Assembly: GCA_021292165.1 (NCBI GenBank)
Contig: CM037876.1
Location: 310,818,492-310,882,491, forward strand
Length of the DNA: 64,000 bases
Source of the DNA: Shinisaurus crocodilurus
Lineage: Eukaryota; Chordata; Lepidosauria; Squamata; Shinisauridae
Reading direction: 5' to 3'
The notes below the pieces were generated by a model. That model did not search any database and had not been told where the DNA came from. It worked only from the letters and a program-made list of their open reading frames with translations. Positions 41,741 to 51,322 of this stretch are shown here, one piece after another. The position numbers were made by a program, and so were the translations under genes. Numbering within the stretch: position 1 is the stretch's first letter; the number at the start of each line of letters is the position of its first letter.

Positions 41741-41855
41741 ATCATCATCATCATCATCAAAATTCCTGTAGCAAAGCTTGTGGAAGAATAAAAAACCAGG
41801 GGGAAGGCACTATTAACCAAAGACAAGAGAGAGAAAACTCCAAGTGCCAATAGAG

Positions 41856-42016
41856 ATTTCATAGATCATCGAGTTGGCAGGGGGCCTACAAGGCCATCGA
41901 GTCCAACCCCCTGCTCAGTGCAGGAAACTGGAGGAGGGGTCTCCCATCCAAGTCATAACCAGGCCTGACCCTGCTTAGCTTTCCTCACTCAGACAAAGCT
42001 GAGCCAGCGTGAGCCA
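41856..42016 (-). mobile_element. 5S rRNA-derived SINE, copy 5
   Basis: Minus-strand copy. GTCTCCCATCCAAGTCATAA and CCTGACCCTGCTTAGCTTTC are the reversed 5S promoter words. A MITE is inserted directly at its 5' end. Confidence 0.87.
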
Positions 42017-42154
42017 CAGTGTTCTCCAACCTTGGGTCCCTACTAGATGTTTTTGGCCTACAACTCCCAGCATGCCCCAGCCAGCGTAGCTGGCTGGGGC
42101 ATGCTGGGAGTTGTAGGCCAAAAACATCTAGGGACCCAAGGTTGGAGAACACTG
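42017..42154. mobile_element. hAT-like palindromic MITE (family A), copy 11
   Basis: Palindrome with CAGTGTTCTCC / GGAGAACACTG ends. TGAGCCAC occurs at both borders, overlapping the element ends by a few bases. Confidence 0.85.
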
Positions 42155-42339
42155 AGCCACAGGCCTGTACAAAAAAAATCTTTGTAAAAAATCTTTCTGT
42201 ATTTTGATTTGTTCCACAAAGCTTGTGGAAGCAAACAGATGGTTCTGGGCTCACCTTTACTTACCTGCCCTGTCTGCAGCGAATGGGACGTATTTCTTTT
42301 TCAGGCAGATACCGCGAAAAAGCATCGTGGCAAGAGCAA

Positions 42340-42500
42340 CTCTGAAATGCTGGGCGGGCGGGCGCGCGGGTCTTCGCTCCGCTCCGCTCCGCTCGCCCGC
42401 CGCAATTCTGGCCGCGCTTCCTTGCGGGCTCGGCGTCTCTGCTGCCAGCCCGGCCGCCATAAACGAGTCTGTTGCGCCACCTGCTGGCTAGCCGGGATGG
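42340..42500. promoter_or_regulatory. GC-rich CpG-dense patch with CTCF-like motif
   Basis: About 160 bp of CpG-rich DNA (CGGGCGGGCGCGCGGG, GCTCCGCTCCGCTCGCCCGC) in otherwise AT-balanced intergenic DNA. TGCGCCACCTGCTGGC at 42473-42488 resembles the CTCF core on the minus strand. No adjacent gene was recognised. Confidence 0.3.
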
Positions 42501-42527
42501 TGTGTCCATCTGTTGGGCGCATCAGAA

Positions 42528-42630
42528 GCTGCCTTACGCGGAGGCAGACCCTCGCTCCATCTAACCCTGTATCTCCGACACTGACTGGCAGCAGCGGCTC
42601 TCTCCGGGATTTCAGGCACCACCACGAGTC
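42528..42630 (-). mobile_element. tRNA(Ala)-like SINE tail fragment
   Basis: AGAAGCTGCCTTACGCGGAG, CACTGACTGGCAGCAGCGGC and GGGATTTCAGGCACCA match the tail of this SINE family. Confidence 0.65.
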
Positions 42631-42859
42631 GTGGCTCAAACAAGCCAGGCTTGGCCAGCCCACAGCAAAACATGGGTTCTATTGATCGTTTCTAGCTGGC
42701 TAACAAACCATGGTTTGTGGGCGGGGATGCATTCAGACACAAACGACCAAGCCAGATTTCAACAAACCACACCATGGCTTAGCGGTCTGTGTGAACCAGG
42801 CCGGTGGCCTTTTGGCGCTACCGCCTCCCTGCTACTGAAATGGCTCCTGGGCAGGAAAA

Positions 42860-42942
42860 CTACCTGGAGAAGCTGGGGGTTGAACCCAGGACCTTCGCCT
42901 GCGTGCAAAGCGGGTGTGCTGCCACTTGAGCTACGGCCCCTC
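42860..42942 (-). mobile_element. tRNA-like SINE head fragment
   Basis: GTAGCTCAAGTGGCAGCACA (minus strand), CTTTGCACGCAGGCGAAG, GGGTTCAACCCCC. Confidence 0.6.
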
Positions 42943-42999
42943 ACTAAAAAGAGCGGTTCTCTCAGGAGAGGTGCTGCAGTGGCCACAGGAACAGAGGAA

Positions 43000-43190
43000 G
43001 CCGCCTTTATCCTGGAACTGCCTTATCCTGACTTGGATCGTGGTCCATCTAGCCCAGAATTGGTGACACCCGACTGGCAGCAGGGTTTAAGGCAGGATTC
43101 CTTCCTAGGCCTAACTGGAGACACCGGGGTCCGAACCTGGGACCTTCTGCAGGCAAAGCAGGGGCTCCACCACTGAGCGACGGCCCCTCT
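43000..43190 (-). mobile_element. tRNA(Ala)-like SINE, copy 3
   Basis: Minus-strand head CGTCGCTCAGTGGTGGAGCC, TTTGCCTGCAGAAGGTCCCA, GGTTCGGACCCCGG and the tail with GTCCATCTAGCCCAG (plus strand). Confidence 0.75.
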
Positions 43191-43785
43191 GTAACTGCTC
43201 ATAACTAAGGACTAAAACTAGATGCTACATTAAATACGTAGCGTGCAACTGATCCTCACCATTGAAGTTCCTCTCTCTCCTTTTTAAGCCATGTGCATTG
43301 GAGGGGGTGGCGAATTTAGGGAGAATAAGCGGCTGGGTAGAAAGGGTTAAACTTCCCCTCCCTGCATGCAGTGGCCCTGAACTGGATCGCCCATCCCCAT
43401 CCCATAGCCAGGTCATTTTGTTTTAGTGAGGATCAACTACACCCTACGTATTTAATGCGGCAGCCGGTTTAGCCCTAACCGAAAATGTCTCCTGTGAACC
43501 CAAAGTACCAAGCGACAGGGTGGGAGGCCCCTTTGATGCTCTGCATTTTTGTTATTTTTTTAAAAATATATATATATAGTGCCATTCGGGTGCACAACAC
43601 TCTACAAAGTATAAGTGATGACAGGTCCCTGCCCTGAGGCGCTTACAATCTCAAAGCAGAATGAAATGTAGGCAGGGGATAAACAAGGGAAGAATAGGCA
43701 TTCATTTCTTTTTCTGTACTTTGGCTTAATAGCAGTCAGCTACAGCTGTGAAGGGATTGAACCAAAAACTGCACAGGAAAGTTGG
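43191..43785. other. Intergenic DNA with an old LINE-like tail
   Basis: 43560-43665 (AGTGCCATTCGGGTGCACAA, GGTCCCTGCCCTGAGGCGCT, TTACAATCTCAAA) resembles an ancient LINE or SINE 3' end. The rest is unassigned. Confidence 0.4.
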
Positions 43786-43793
43786 GGTTGAAG

Positions 43794-43928
43794 CAGTGTT
43801 TCTCAACCTTGGGTCCCCAGATGTTTTTGGCCTACAACTCCCAGCATGCCCCAGCCAGCATAGCTGGCTGGGGCATGCTGGGAGTTGTAGGCCAAAAACA
43901 TCTGGGGACCCAAGGTTGAGAAACACTG
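43794..43928. mobile_element. hAT-like palindromic MITE (family A), copy 12
   Basis: 135 bp with perfect 8-bp duplication GGTTGAAG (43786-43793, 43929-43936). Confidence 0.92.
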
Positions 43929-44214
43929 GGTTGAAGTAAGGTGTATGTGTGTGTGGGGGGGGGGGTCGAAAGTGGGAGAGGAGAAAAGAGAGATGGTATC
44001 ATGGAGGCATTCTTTGTGTCCTTCCAGTCTGTTTGGGGTGGGCACTCCTTCTCCCACTGTGCCTGAGAGCTGAGAAGCATGTGCTCATTTCTTCCAGCAT
44101 AGGATTACCTGCCCTGCCCTTAGAGCGGGCCCGCCTAGAACAGGGATCTATTCCTCTCACCCCTAGGCTTGCCTAAGTGGGTACAGGGCTCCCCAAATGG
44201 ACAGTCAGCATCAG

Positions 44215-44362
44215 TTTTGAAGAAAGCCCAAACTAGGAACCAGCCAAGCATGTTTGTGTTTTTATACTGTTTTTGTTGTTATTTTTGTGTTGTGTTTTGG
44301 AAACCGCCCAGGGAGCCTTTTGGCTGATGGGCGGTGAATAAATTATATTACATAAATAAATA
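44215..44362 (+). mobile_element. L2-type LINE 3' end
   Basis: TTTTTGTTGTTATTTTTGTG, GGAAACCGCCCAGGGAGCCT, GATGGGCGGTGAATAAATTA. Confidence 0.7.
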
Positions 44363-44575
44363 GTCATTCCTTTTGTATAGCAAAACATCCCTTACTACCT
44401 CTCACACACACCCCGCCCCGTTTGCATCCATTGCTCAATTCGCCTTGGATGTCCCTGTAAATGCAAGGGGAGGAATTTCCTAATTCCCATCAGATGATTT
44501 CCTGGCCAAGTAGCCACAGGACAGGACACAGGACCCTTCCTGGTTCTATCAAACCACGCAACAGTTAAGAGTACT

Positions 44576-44713
44576 TAAAGGTGCAAGCCTATTGTTGGGG
44601 GGGGGGGGTAGGCCTACAACTCCCAGTATGACCCAGCCAGCGTGCCTGGCTGGGGCATGCTGGAAGTTGTAGGCCTTTTTCCCCTGTCTAAGCATGCATA
44701 GGATTATATGCAC
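44576..44713. mobile_element. Palindromic foldback (family B)
   Basis: GGTGCAAGCCTATTG, G-run, CCTACAACTCCCAGTATGAC and GGCATGCTGGAAGTTGTAGG, CTGTCTAAGCATGCATAGGA. Confidence 0.75.
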
Positions 44714-45029
44714 TAAATTCAGATTCTCTTTCATCTGCATGGACAACAGAGGGCTGCCCTCAGATACATGTTGATTGGTCTTCCATGGGTGATCTTCTTT
44801 CCTTCCTGGTCAGCCTTCCCTATTAAAGTGTGGGAGTCTGGCCCATACAGCCTGGCATAGGGTAATGTTCTCTGTGCAGATTCCTATTATGCTTGTGCCT
44901 CTTTCTCCAGAAGCCGGCTTTGGGAAATCGTTTTTGTTTGTTGCTGTGCTCTATGACACCTTTCTACCGGTGTATACAAGTAAGTTATAATAATATAACC
45001 ATGTAAAGATAACAGTAACTCTTCATTTG

Positions 45030-45108
45030 CAATAAATATTTGTTTGTAATCTGCCCAGAGAACGTTAGTTATTGGGAGGATTCGAAATGTAATAAATAAA
45101 TAAATTAG
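45030..45108 (+). mobile_element. L2-type LINE tail
   Basis: TTTGTAATCTGCCCAGAGAA and GTAATAAATAAATAAATTAG. Confidence 0.5.
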
Positions 45109-45283
45109 TAAAAGGAATTACAGTCAAATCATTTAACAAAGCACACTAGAGCAAACTTTAAAACATGATAGCAGCAGTAGACTCTAATTACGAACGAAAT
45201 TCTAAAAAGCCTCGTTTCATTAAAATGGTCTTTGCTGTCTGTCTAAGCCAGGTAGTGATGGGGGCACAGGTGTACCTCTACAG

Positions 45284-45419
45284 CAGGGCTCTCCAACCTT
45301 GGGTCCCCAGATGTTGCTGCCCTACAGCTCCCAGCATACCCAGCCAGCATGGCTAATGGCAAGGGATTCTGGGAGCTGTAGTCCAGCAACATCTGGGGAC
45401 CCAAGGTTGGAGAGCCCTG
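45284..45419. mobile_element. Palindromic MITE, CAGGGCTCTCC variant
   Basis: Ends CAGGGCTCTCCAACC / GGTTGGAGAGCCCTG with perfect 8-bp duplication CTCTACAG (45276-45283, 45420-45427). Confidence 0.92.
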
Positions 45420-45427
45420 CTCTACAG

Positions 45428-46454
45428 GGAAGCCATTCCAGATCTTGGCACCACACCTGAATAGATGCCCAGTATTGCTACATACCAAGCTGTTGTACAT
45501 CCAAAGGGCTTCTGAAATGGAACAGAGTTCTTGAGCTCTTACAGGGAGAATGCTTCTAGAGACCCGGTTCTCTCTCCAGATATCTTAGCATTTATAAAAC
45601 ACAGACATACTTTCTAAGCACATCATGCAACTGTGCCATACAACAATGGTCTGATCTGGAAAAGAGGTGCATGAAAAATAAAACATCTATAGCACGGAGA
45701 TACAGCACAGTCCCATGGAAAAGCAATATTTGCTATCAAGATAGAAGCAAAGGCAAGATAACCCGGTACGTATTCCTGCACCTCCTGGTTTCTTTTGTGT
45801 CATATTATAGACCTGCCTGACCTTAAAAGACCAGTATCTTTGATAACGCTGCTTTTCGGAGAGACACAGGAGCAAGCCAGGGATGCTGCATGTGTGTGGA
45901 AGATTTTAATAAAGATTTTGCTTGAAGTTCAGCCATCCCATATCGCATTGTGTTAACAGAGTGCTTTTAGGGAAGGAAGGAAGGAGTCGGTAGCAGGAGA
46001 TGCAACCAAATATGTCACATTGGTGTTTGGGCAACAAGGTTGACTCCCTGCAAGGAACACAAATATCCCTCATCAAATTAAGATGGCCTTAAATTCACCA
46101 TAGGGATCGGCCTTCATCATGTCCCACCTGCCGGCTGGATCATGTAATTAAGCTGATGTGTGAATCTTGCCTATTGCGTAGCATGTTTCCCCAGCACATC
46201 ACTGAGAGCCATAGGAGGAGGGGGTGGAAACTCACAACATGGGCAGGATTCATATGCTGACACAACCCAGCAAGGCAGATGAGAAACTTGCTATGTTGAT
46301 CTTCATGGTGATGGCAACATGTTGTCCAACTCTGAAGAGCTTAGCTTCACATATTACAAAGGAGCACCGAAGGAGGAAGCAGGGGGAATTCGGGTTTCCT
46401 CTGGCCCCCGCTTCTACTGTAACATGAATAGTAGAAGTTTGGTTCTTCTTGCCC
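45428..46454. other. Intergenic DNA, nothing recognised
   Basis: Unique-looking. No supported gene or repeat family. Confidence 0.35.
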
Positions 46455-46699
46455 ACAATGAGTTGGATCCAGACTTAAGTCATACTTAAGTAGGCCCGCT
46501 GAACTCCATTGTAGGCCCACTGGGGGGCCATTGCTGCAGCTAGGGCTGACCCTTGGGGTCCAAATCCAGGGCCGCCCAGCTCAGCTGCTGCCACCCCCTC
46601 CAAATGACCAGCGACGGCATGGCAGGTACAGAAGCAAACTCCCATTTGATTTGTGTTGTCAGTGTGGTACTATTAAAATGCAAAACTGCACATGCTCAG

Positions 46700-46738
<39 letters not shown>

Positions 46739-46988
46739 TTTAAAAAGAGGGCTGGCAAACGGTTTTGTTGTTCTAACATATCAGGAACGTAGAAGCAGTT
46801 TTAAAGCACGGAGTGGCGGAAAGGCTACTTGGGCGCTTCACAGGTGAAGTAACACATGTGGCCTTTGAAAGTCCTTCCCAGGGGGGGCTACAACACTGTA
46901 TGGGACTTGGGGTAGTCATGACTATCCTAAGTCCCATGGATTTCAATGGGTCTACTTCAAGTATGATTAAATCTGGATCCAGCCCAAT
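46455..46988. mobile_element. Probable foldback DNA element with internal ATT microsatellite
   Basis: GTTGGATCCAGACTTAAGTC and AATCTGGATCCAGCCC are inverted ends, followed inward by TACTTAAGTAGGCCC / GGGTCTACTTCAAGTATG. An ATT run lies at 46700-46738. Confidence 0.5.
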
Positions 46989-47039
46989 GAATTTGGTGAC
47001 CTCCAGAAGTCATCCCTGTTTTAAGGTGTAGTCTGAAGG

Positions 47040-47726
47040 CAGGGATGTTGAAGAGTCCTTGGTCTCGAGTCACGAGTCGAGTCACGAGTCTTTGGACCCG
47101 AGTCTCGAGTCCGAGTCCTTGGTCCAAAATGGTGACTCACGAGTCACGAGTCCTGAGTCACTCCCAAAACTGACTCCACGAGTCCCTATTAAAATCAATG
47201 AGGTTTCCCCCCAACAAAATAAGGCTACTTCAGATGTGTGGCTTAAATAAATTCTAGGCACAAGTGTGACTTTTTATTTCAAAACTCTGCAACTGATTTT
47301 GGCAAGAACAGACCAGGCAGACAAACCCAAAATAACCAGGCAGGCAGAGGAGGCAGGGAACCCCAAAACAGGCAGGCAGAGGCAGCCAAACCCAAAATGT
47401 CTGACCCTAACCCAAACCCCCCACAACAACACATCAATCAAAATAAATCTCAACACATCGTTGGGGCTGCACTCCTGGTAGCTGTCCATAGTGGCCGAGC
47501 AGCGGCACGCCTCGCTTCCATGCGCTCTTCACCGGTGATCGCGCTCCTTCTGGCACAGCCAGAAGACTCGTCAACAGTCCAGGGATGTTGACGAGTCCTT
47601 GGTCTCGAGTCCCGAGTCGAGTCTCGAGTCCCATTAAAAATATTGGGACTCGAGTCCGAGTCGAGTCAGAGGGGGGACTCAGTCCGACTCACGAGTCGAG
47701 TCCTCGAGTCCGAGTCCCCATCCCTG
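47040..47726. mobile_element. hAT-like element with GACTCG-array ends, copy 2 (inverted relative to copy 1)
   Basis: 687 bp. Ends CAGGGATGTTGAAGAGTCC and CGAGTCCCCATCCCTG with perfect 8-bp duplication TCTGAAGG (47032-47039, 47727-47734). Blocks follow those of 25498-26157 in reverse complement. Confidence 0.88.
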
Positions 47727-47782
47727 TCTGAAGGTAAACGATAGAGCGACCTTGCTGAATCTAAGCCGCCCTCTGTCTAGTC

Positions 47783-47917
47783 CAGTGTTCTCCAACCTTG
47801 GGTCCCCAGATGTTTTTGGCCTACAACTCCCAGCATGCCCCAGCCAGCTACGCTGGCTGGGGCATGCTGGGAGTTGTAGGCCAAAAACATCTGGGGACCC
47901 AAGGTTGGAGAACGCTG
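47783..47917. mobile_element. hAT-like palindromic MITE (family A), copy 14
   Basis: 135 bp with perfect 8-bp duplication GTCTAGTC (47775-47782, 47918-47925). It sits 57 bp from the GACTCG element. Confidence 0.92.
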
Positions 47918-47925
47918 GTCTAGTC

Positions 47926-48810
47926 AGTGCCTAGATGGAAAGTCTGCCCGGGGACCCCATATATTCTGCCTCGCATGGGGTATAAATAAATGAATCTACA
48001 CGGCCTGCTTCCCATGGTAAAAGGGGGTGGCTTTGAAGGCTAAACAGTTAAACTGGCACAATCATAAATTGCTCCCTGGATAACACAGAAAGCGCGTCTT
48101 CATTTGCTTCACATGCATCTCTCGAAACAAGGGAATTGGTACATTTACTGGACATCCTGCCATTGGCCATATTTTAAATTAGGCTTTCTTTTTGTTTTAA
48201 TGGGCCACAATCCTGCATAGCACAGGTGGGGAAGAAATGCTCACACACAGCCAGAAGTGTGAAGTTTTTTTTTTTTTTTTTTACTGCAGCGGGCCAGGCA
48301 AGCTGCAGTTTTAAACACTACCCAGGGAGCTACTTCTGAATAAACATGTTCAGGATTGCACTGCACACGTAAGCAGAAGTGGACATCAAATATACAGTGA
48401 AATAGTCACTTGAAGACAAGGAAATGACCTCATCTCCTGGATTTACTGACTTGCACTAGTTTTGGTGGGGCTTCAGTGGAGGTCAGTAACATGGAAAAAA
48501 CATTAAGGCAACACACAGTCCTGGGCTTTCCTGCTCCAAATTTGGAAGACTTTGCTCCATTTTTCCATCAAGGTAGTGAAACACACAGAGACTCACGGAT
48601 TTAGCACACCGCTCGCTTTTAAATCCAAACAGCAGGCATATCCATGGAAAATGCTGTGTTTTTGGAAAGCAAAAGATATTTCTCCTGCATTTAGGGAGAC
48701 TGGTTCCATAGCAACTCTACGGTGAATGAACAACAGTGAATGATACCTTGAGGTTGCACAGAATTGGTGCCCACAGTCCAAGACAGGCTGGTTTAGTCAC
48801 ATGTGTGACT
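47926..48810. other. Intergenic DNA, nothing recognised
   Basis: T-run near 48268-48283. 48590-48780 is unique-looking. No supported gene. Confidence 0.35.
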
Positions 48811-48823
48811 GAGCAGGATTTCC

Positions 48824-49564
48824 TTCTTCTTTTTTTAAAATAAATTTTATTTACTTTTCAAAACAGAACAAAAAAACAATAATAACACAACAATTTAACT
48901 TAAACTACATACAATAAATCATAAAGTGCACCCCCACACCCTCCTAGGGACCAATTTATATACTATCCCCTTGATCAAATGAATTCCAAATTCCAAAAAT
49001 ATAACATATCCTGACAAGGCATACTCCCCTTCCCCTTTATTAATACATAGTCTAATAATTGGTTCCATATATCCATAAAATTATTCTTCTTTAACTGTCC
49101 TTTTTTGCATTTGATACTACAAGTTAGTTTATCATTTAGGGCTATATCCCAAACTTCCTTATTTATTTTATTCATTTATTACATTTATTAATCGCCCATC
49201 TGGCTGGCCACCCGGCCAACCCGATTATACCAATCAGTTATTAGGAAAACATGTTGTACTTTCCATTTTCTCGCTATCATTAGCCTAGCCGCAGTTAACA
49301 AGTTTACAATGAATTCCTTCGTATTTTGGTCACAAATAAGTTTCTCCGTTATTGATAACAATGCTAGTTTTGGACAGACCTCTAAGTTAATACCAATAAT
49401 TTCCGATATTTCTGTAAAAACCTCTCGCCAAAAAACCAGTACATTTTTACAACTCCACCGCATATGAGCATATGTCCCTTTTTTCTGACATCCACTCCAA
49501 CAAAATGCGGAGCAATTATTACCGTATCTATTCTATTTAATCTTACTGGAGTTAAGTACCATGA
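48824..49564 (-). mobile_element. L1 LINE 3' end, copy 2, with 13-bp target duplication
   Basis: Minus-strand frames read WSCKNVLVFWREVFTEISEI, NLLTAARLMIARKWKVQHVF and VWDIALNDKLTCSIKCKKGQ, the L1 ORF2 C-terminus, then an A-rich end. GAGCAGGATTTCC occurs on both sides (48811-48823, 49565-49577), the mark of target-primed insertion. A 65-bp L2 tail is nested at 49155-49219. Confidence 0.88.
49155..49219 (-). mobile_element. L2 tail fragment nested in L1
   Basis: Reverse complement reads GGCCAGCCAGATGGGCGATT then an ATAAATG-rich end. The L1 frame resumes in register on each side (DWYNR / VWDIALND). Confidence 0.7.
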
Positions 49565-49697
49565 GAGCAGGATTTCCATGCAGATGACTGGAAGGACTTT
49601 GGTGGAAAAACTGAGGGCACGGCTACATTATGGGGGACAGGCACAAATCCCCAGTAATGACATCGGCATTTACATTTTGATCCATTTTCATATGCTA

Positions 49698-49943
49698 ATT
49701 ATTTATTTATTTATAATTATATTTATACCCCGCCTTTTTTTCCTGCAAGGAACCCAAGGCGGCTTACATAATCTTCCTCCTCCTCCATTTTATCCTCACA
49801 ACAATAACCCTGTGAGGTAGGTTAGGCTGAGAGTCAGTGACTGGCCCAAAGTCACCCAGTGAGTTTCATGGCCAAGCAGGGACTAGAACCCGGATCTCCC
49901 GAGTCTCAGTCCAACACACTAACCACTACGCCACACTGGCTCT
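49698..49943 (-). mobile_element. Sauria SINE, full length
   Basis: Minus-strand copy with GAGAGCCAGTGTGGCGTAGT head and ATAAATAAATAAT tail. Confidence 0.9.
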
Positions 49944-50029
49944 CAATGCTAAATGGACTTTAAGGTGAAATCCACTTAAAAATTGCCAAGAAAATGTTTT
50001 TGTGGTGGACTTGGGATGATAAGTGGGTT

Positions 50030-51022
50030 TTTTAAATACTTTGGATCAATTAGTGGGGGTTGATAATGAGTTTCTGTCATTTTCAGATTTGCTTGCCAAA
50101 CAGGATTCGCTTCGCCTGCTACAGGTGAATGGCTGTACCTGCAATTGAAACATTTGTTAGAATCTAGGTTTGGCCCTGCCGCTTTTGCAGCTCCAGTCTC
50201 CTTTGCTATTGGAAATATTTACTAAGGCAGATCAGCCTATGATCCATGTTTACACTTATTATCGGTGAATAAATATAATAGCGTCTTAAACAGGAATAGA
50301 ATACAGAATTGGATTGTCCCATTCTGCCTAATCAATGGATTGTTGCTTTAGCGTCTATATCTGAAGATTCAGTGGATCTCAGGTTATGTCTTATTCAACA
50401 AAAACTCTTGTTTCAGATCTGTTGGATGCCACGTCTCTTTAATAAGGGTTTGTCTAAGTCTGCTAACTGTTGGAGGTGTAATACTGCTAATGCTTTCCTG
50501 TTTTGGCAATATCCAGTAGTTGTCTCTTTTTGGGAGATTGTAATACGGATAAACTTTGTATTGGAATACTCTTTAATATTTACACATTATTTTAAATTAT
50601 ATACCTGCTTTGTGGAAAATAATGCATGGCCAACATAAATGGATTTTCCACACCTCTTTTAAAGCTAAAAGACTAATATTACAACATTGGGAGGATAAAT
50701 GCTCACCTCCTATAATGCAATGTATTGAGGACCTAAGGATGCTTTCAGCACTTGAACAGATGGCAAATAGACGCCACTCTCGAATGGATATGTGTACATG
50801 GATATTTGGTCTGCCTTTGTTGATGCTTATCATAGGATAATAGATAAGTAGAGTTAGAAGGGGCCTACAAGGCCATTGAGTCCAACCCCCTGCTCAATGC
50901 AGGAATCTGAGTCAAAGCATCCCTGACAGTGTAAGTGCTATTCTCAAATCCATGTAGATATTGTTCTCAATTTTTCTTATGGTTTTGTTTTGTTGAAACT
51001 TGCAGTAAAAAAAGAAAAAGGT
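50030..51022 (+). mobile_element. L1-like LINE ORF2 end, copy 3, interrupted by CR1
   Basis: Frames read FLSFSDLLAKQDSLRLLQ, MPRLFNKGLSKSANCWRCNT and FWQYPVVVSFWEIV, an L1-type C-terminal region. An oligo-A end lies at about 51005-51022. A CR1 tail splits it at 50832. Confidence 0.65.
50832..50937 (-). mobile_element. CR1 tail fragment
   Basis: CATAGGATAATAGATAAGTA, GGGGCCTACAAGGCCATTGA to CATCCCTGACAG. Confidence 0.8.
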
Positions 51023-51153
51023 AATGTCGTCAGCATTCCCCCAATGGCAGCATCCAATGAATTGGATCGGAGGATGTTGTTGTGGAGAAAGGCCTGAGAA
51101 TAAAATGCCATTTATTTTTAAAATCAAATGTACCCGGCACAATGGCCTGGCTT

Positions 51154-51322
51154 CCATAGATTCATAGATCATAGAGTTGGAAGGAGCCTACAAGGCTATC
51201 GAGTCCAACGCCCTGCTTGATGCAGGAAACTAGAGGAGGGGTCTCCCATCCAAGTCATAACCAGGCCTGACCCGGCTTAGCTTTCCACACTCAGACAAGC
51301 TGAGCCAGCATGAGCCATAGGC
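51154..51322 (-). mobile_element. 5S rRNA-derived SINE, copy 6
   Basis: Minus strand: reversed tail GATTCATAGATCATAGAGTT, then GTCTCCCATCCAAGTCATAA and CCTGACCCGGCTTAGCTTTC. Confidence 0.87.

Noticed and set aside
46700..46740. Poly-Ile/Tyr-encoding frames at ATT runs (also 7305-7355 and 41473-41570)
   Set aside because: Microsatellite translation artefacts.
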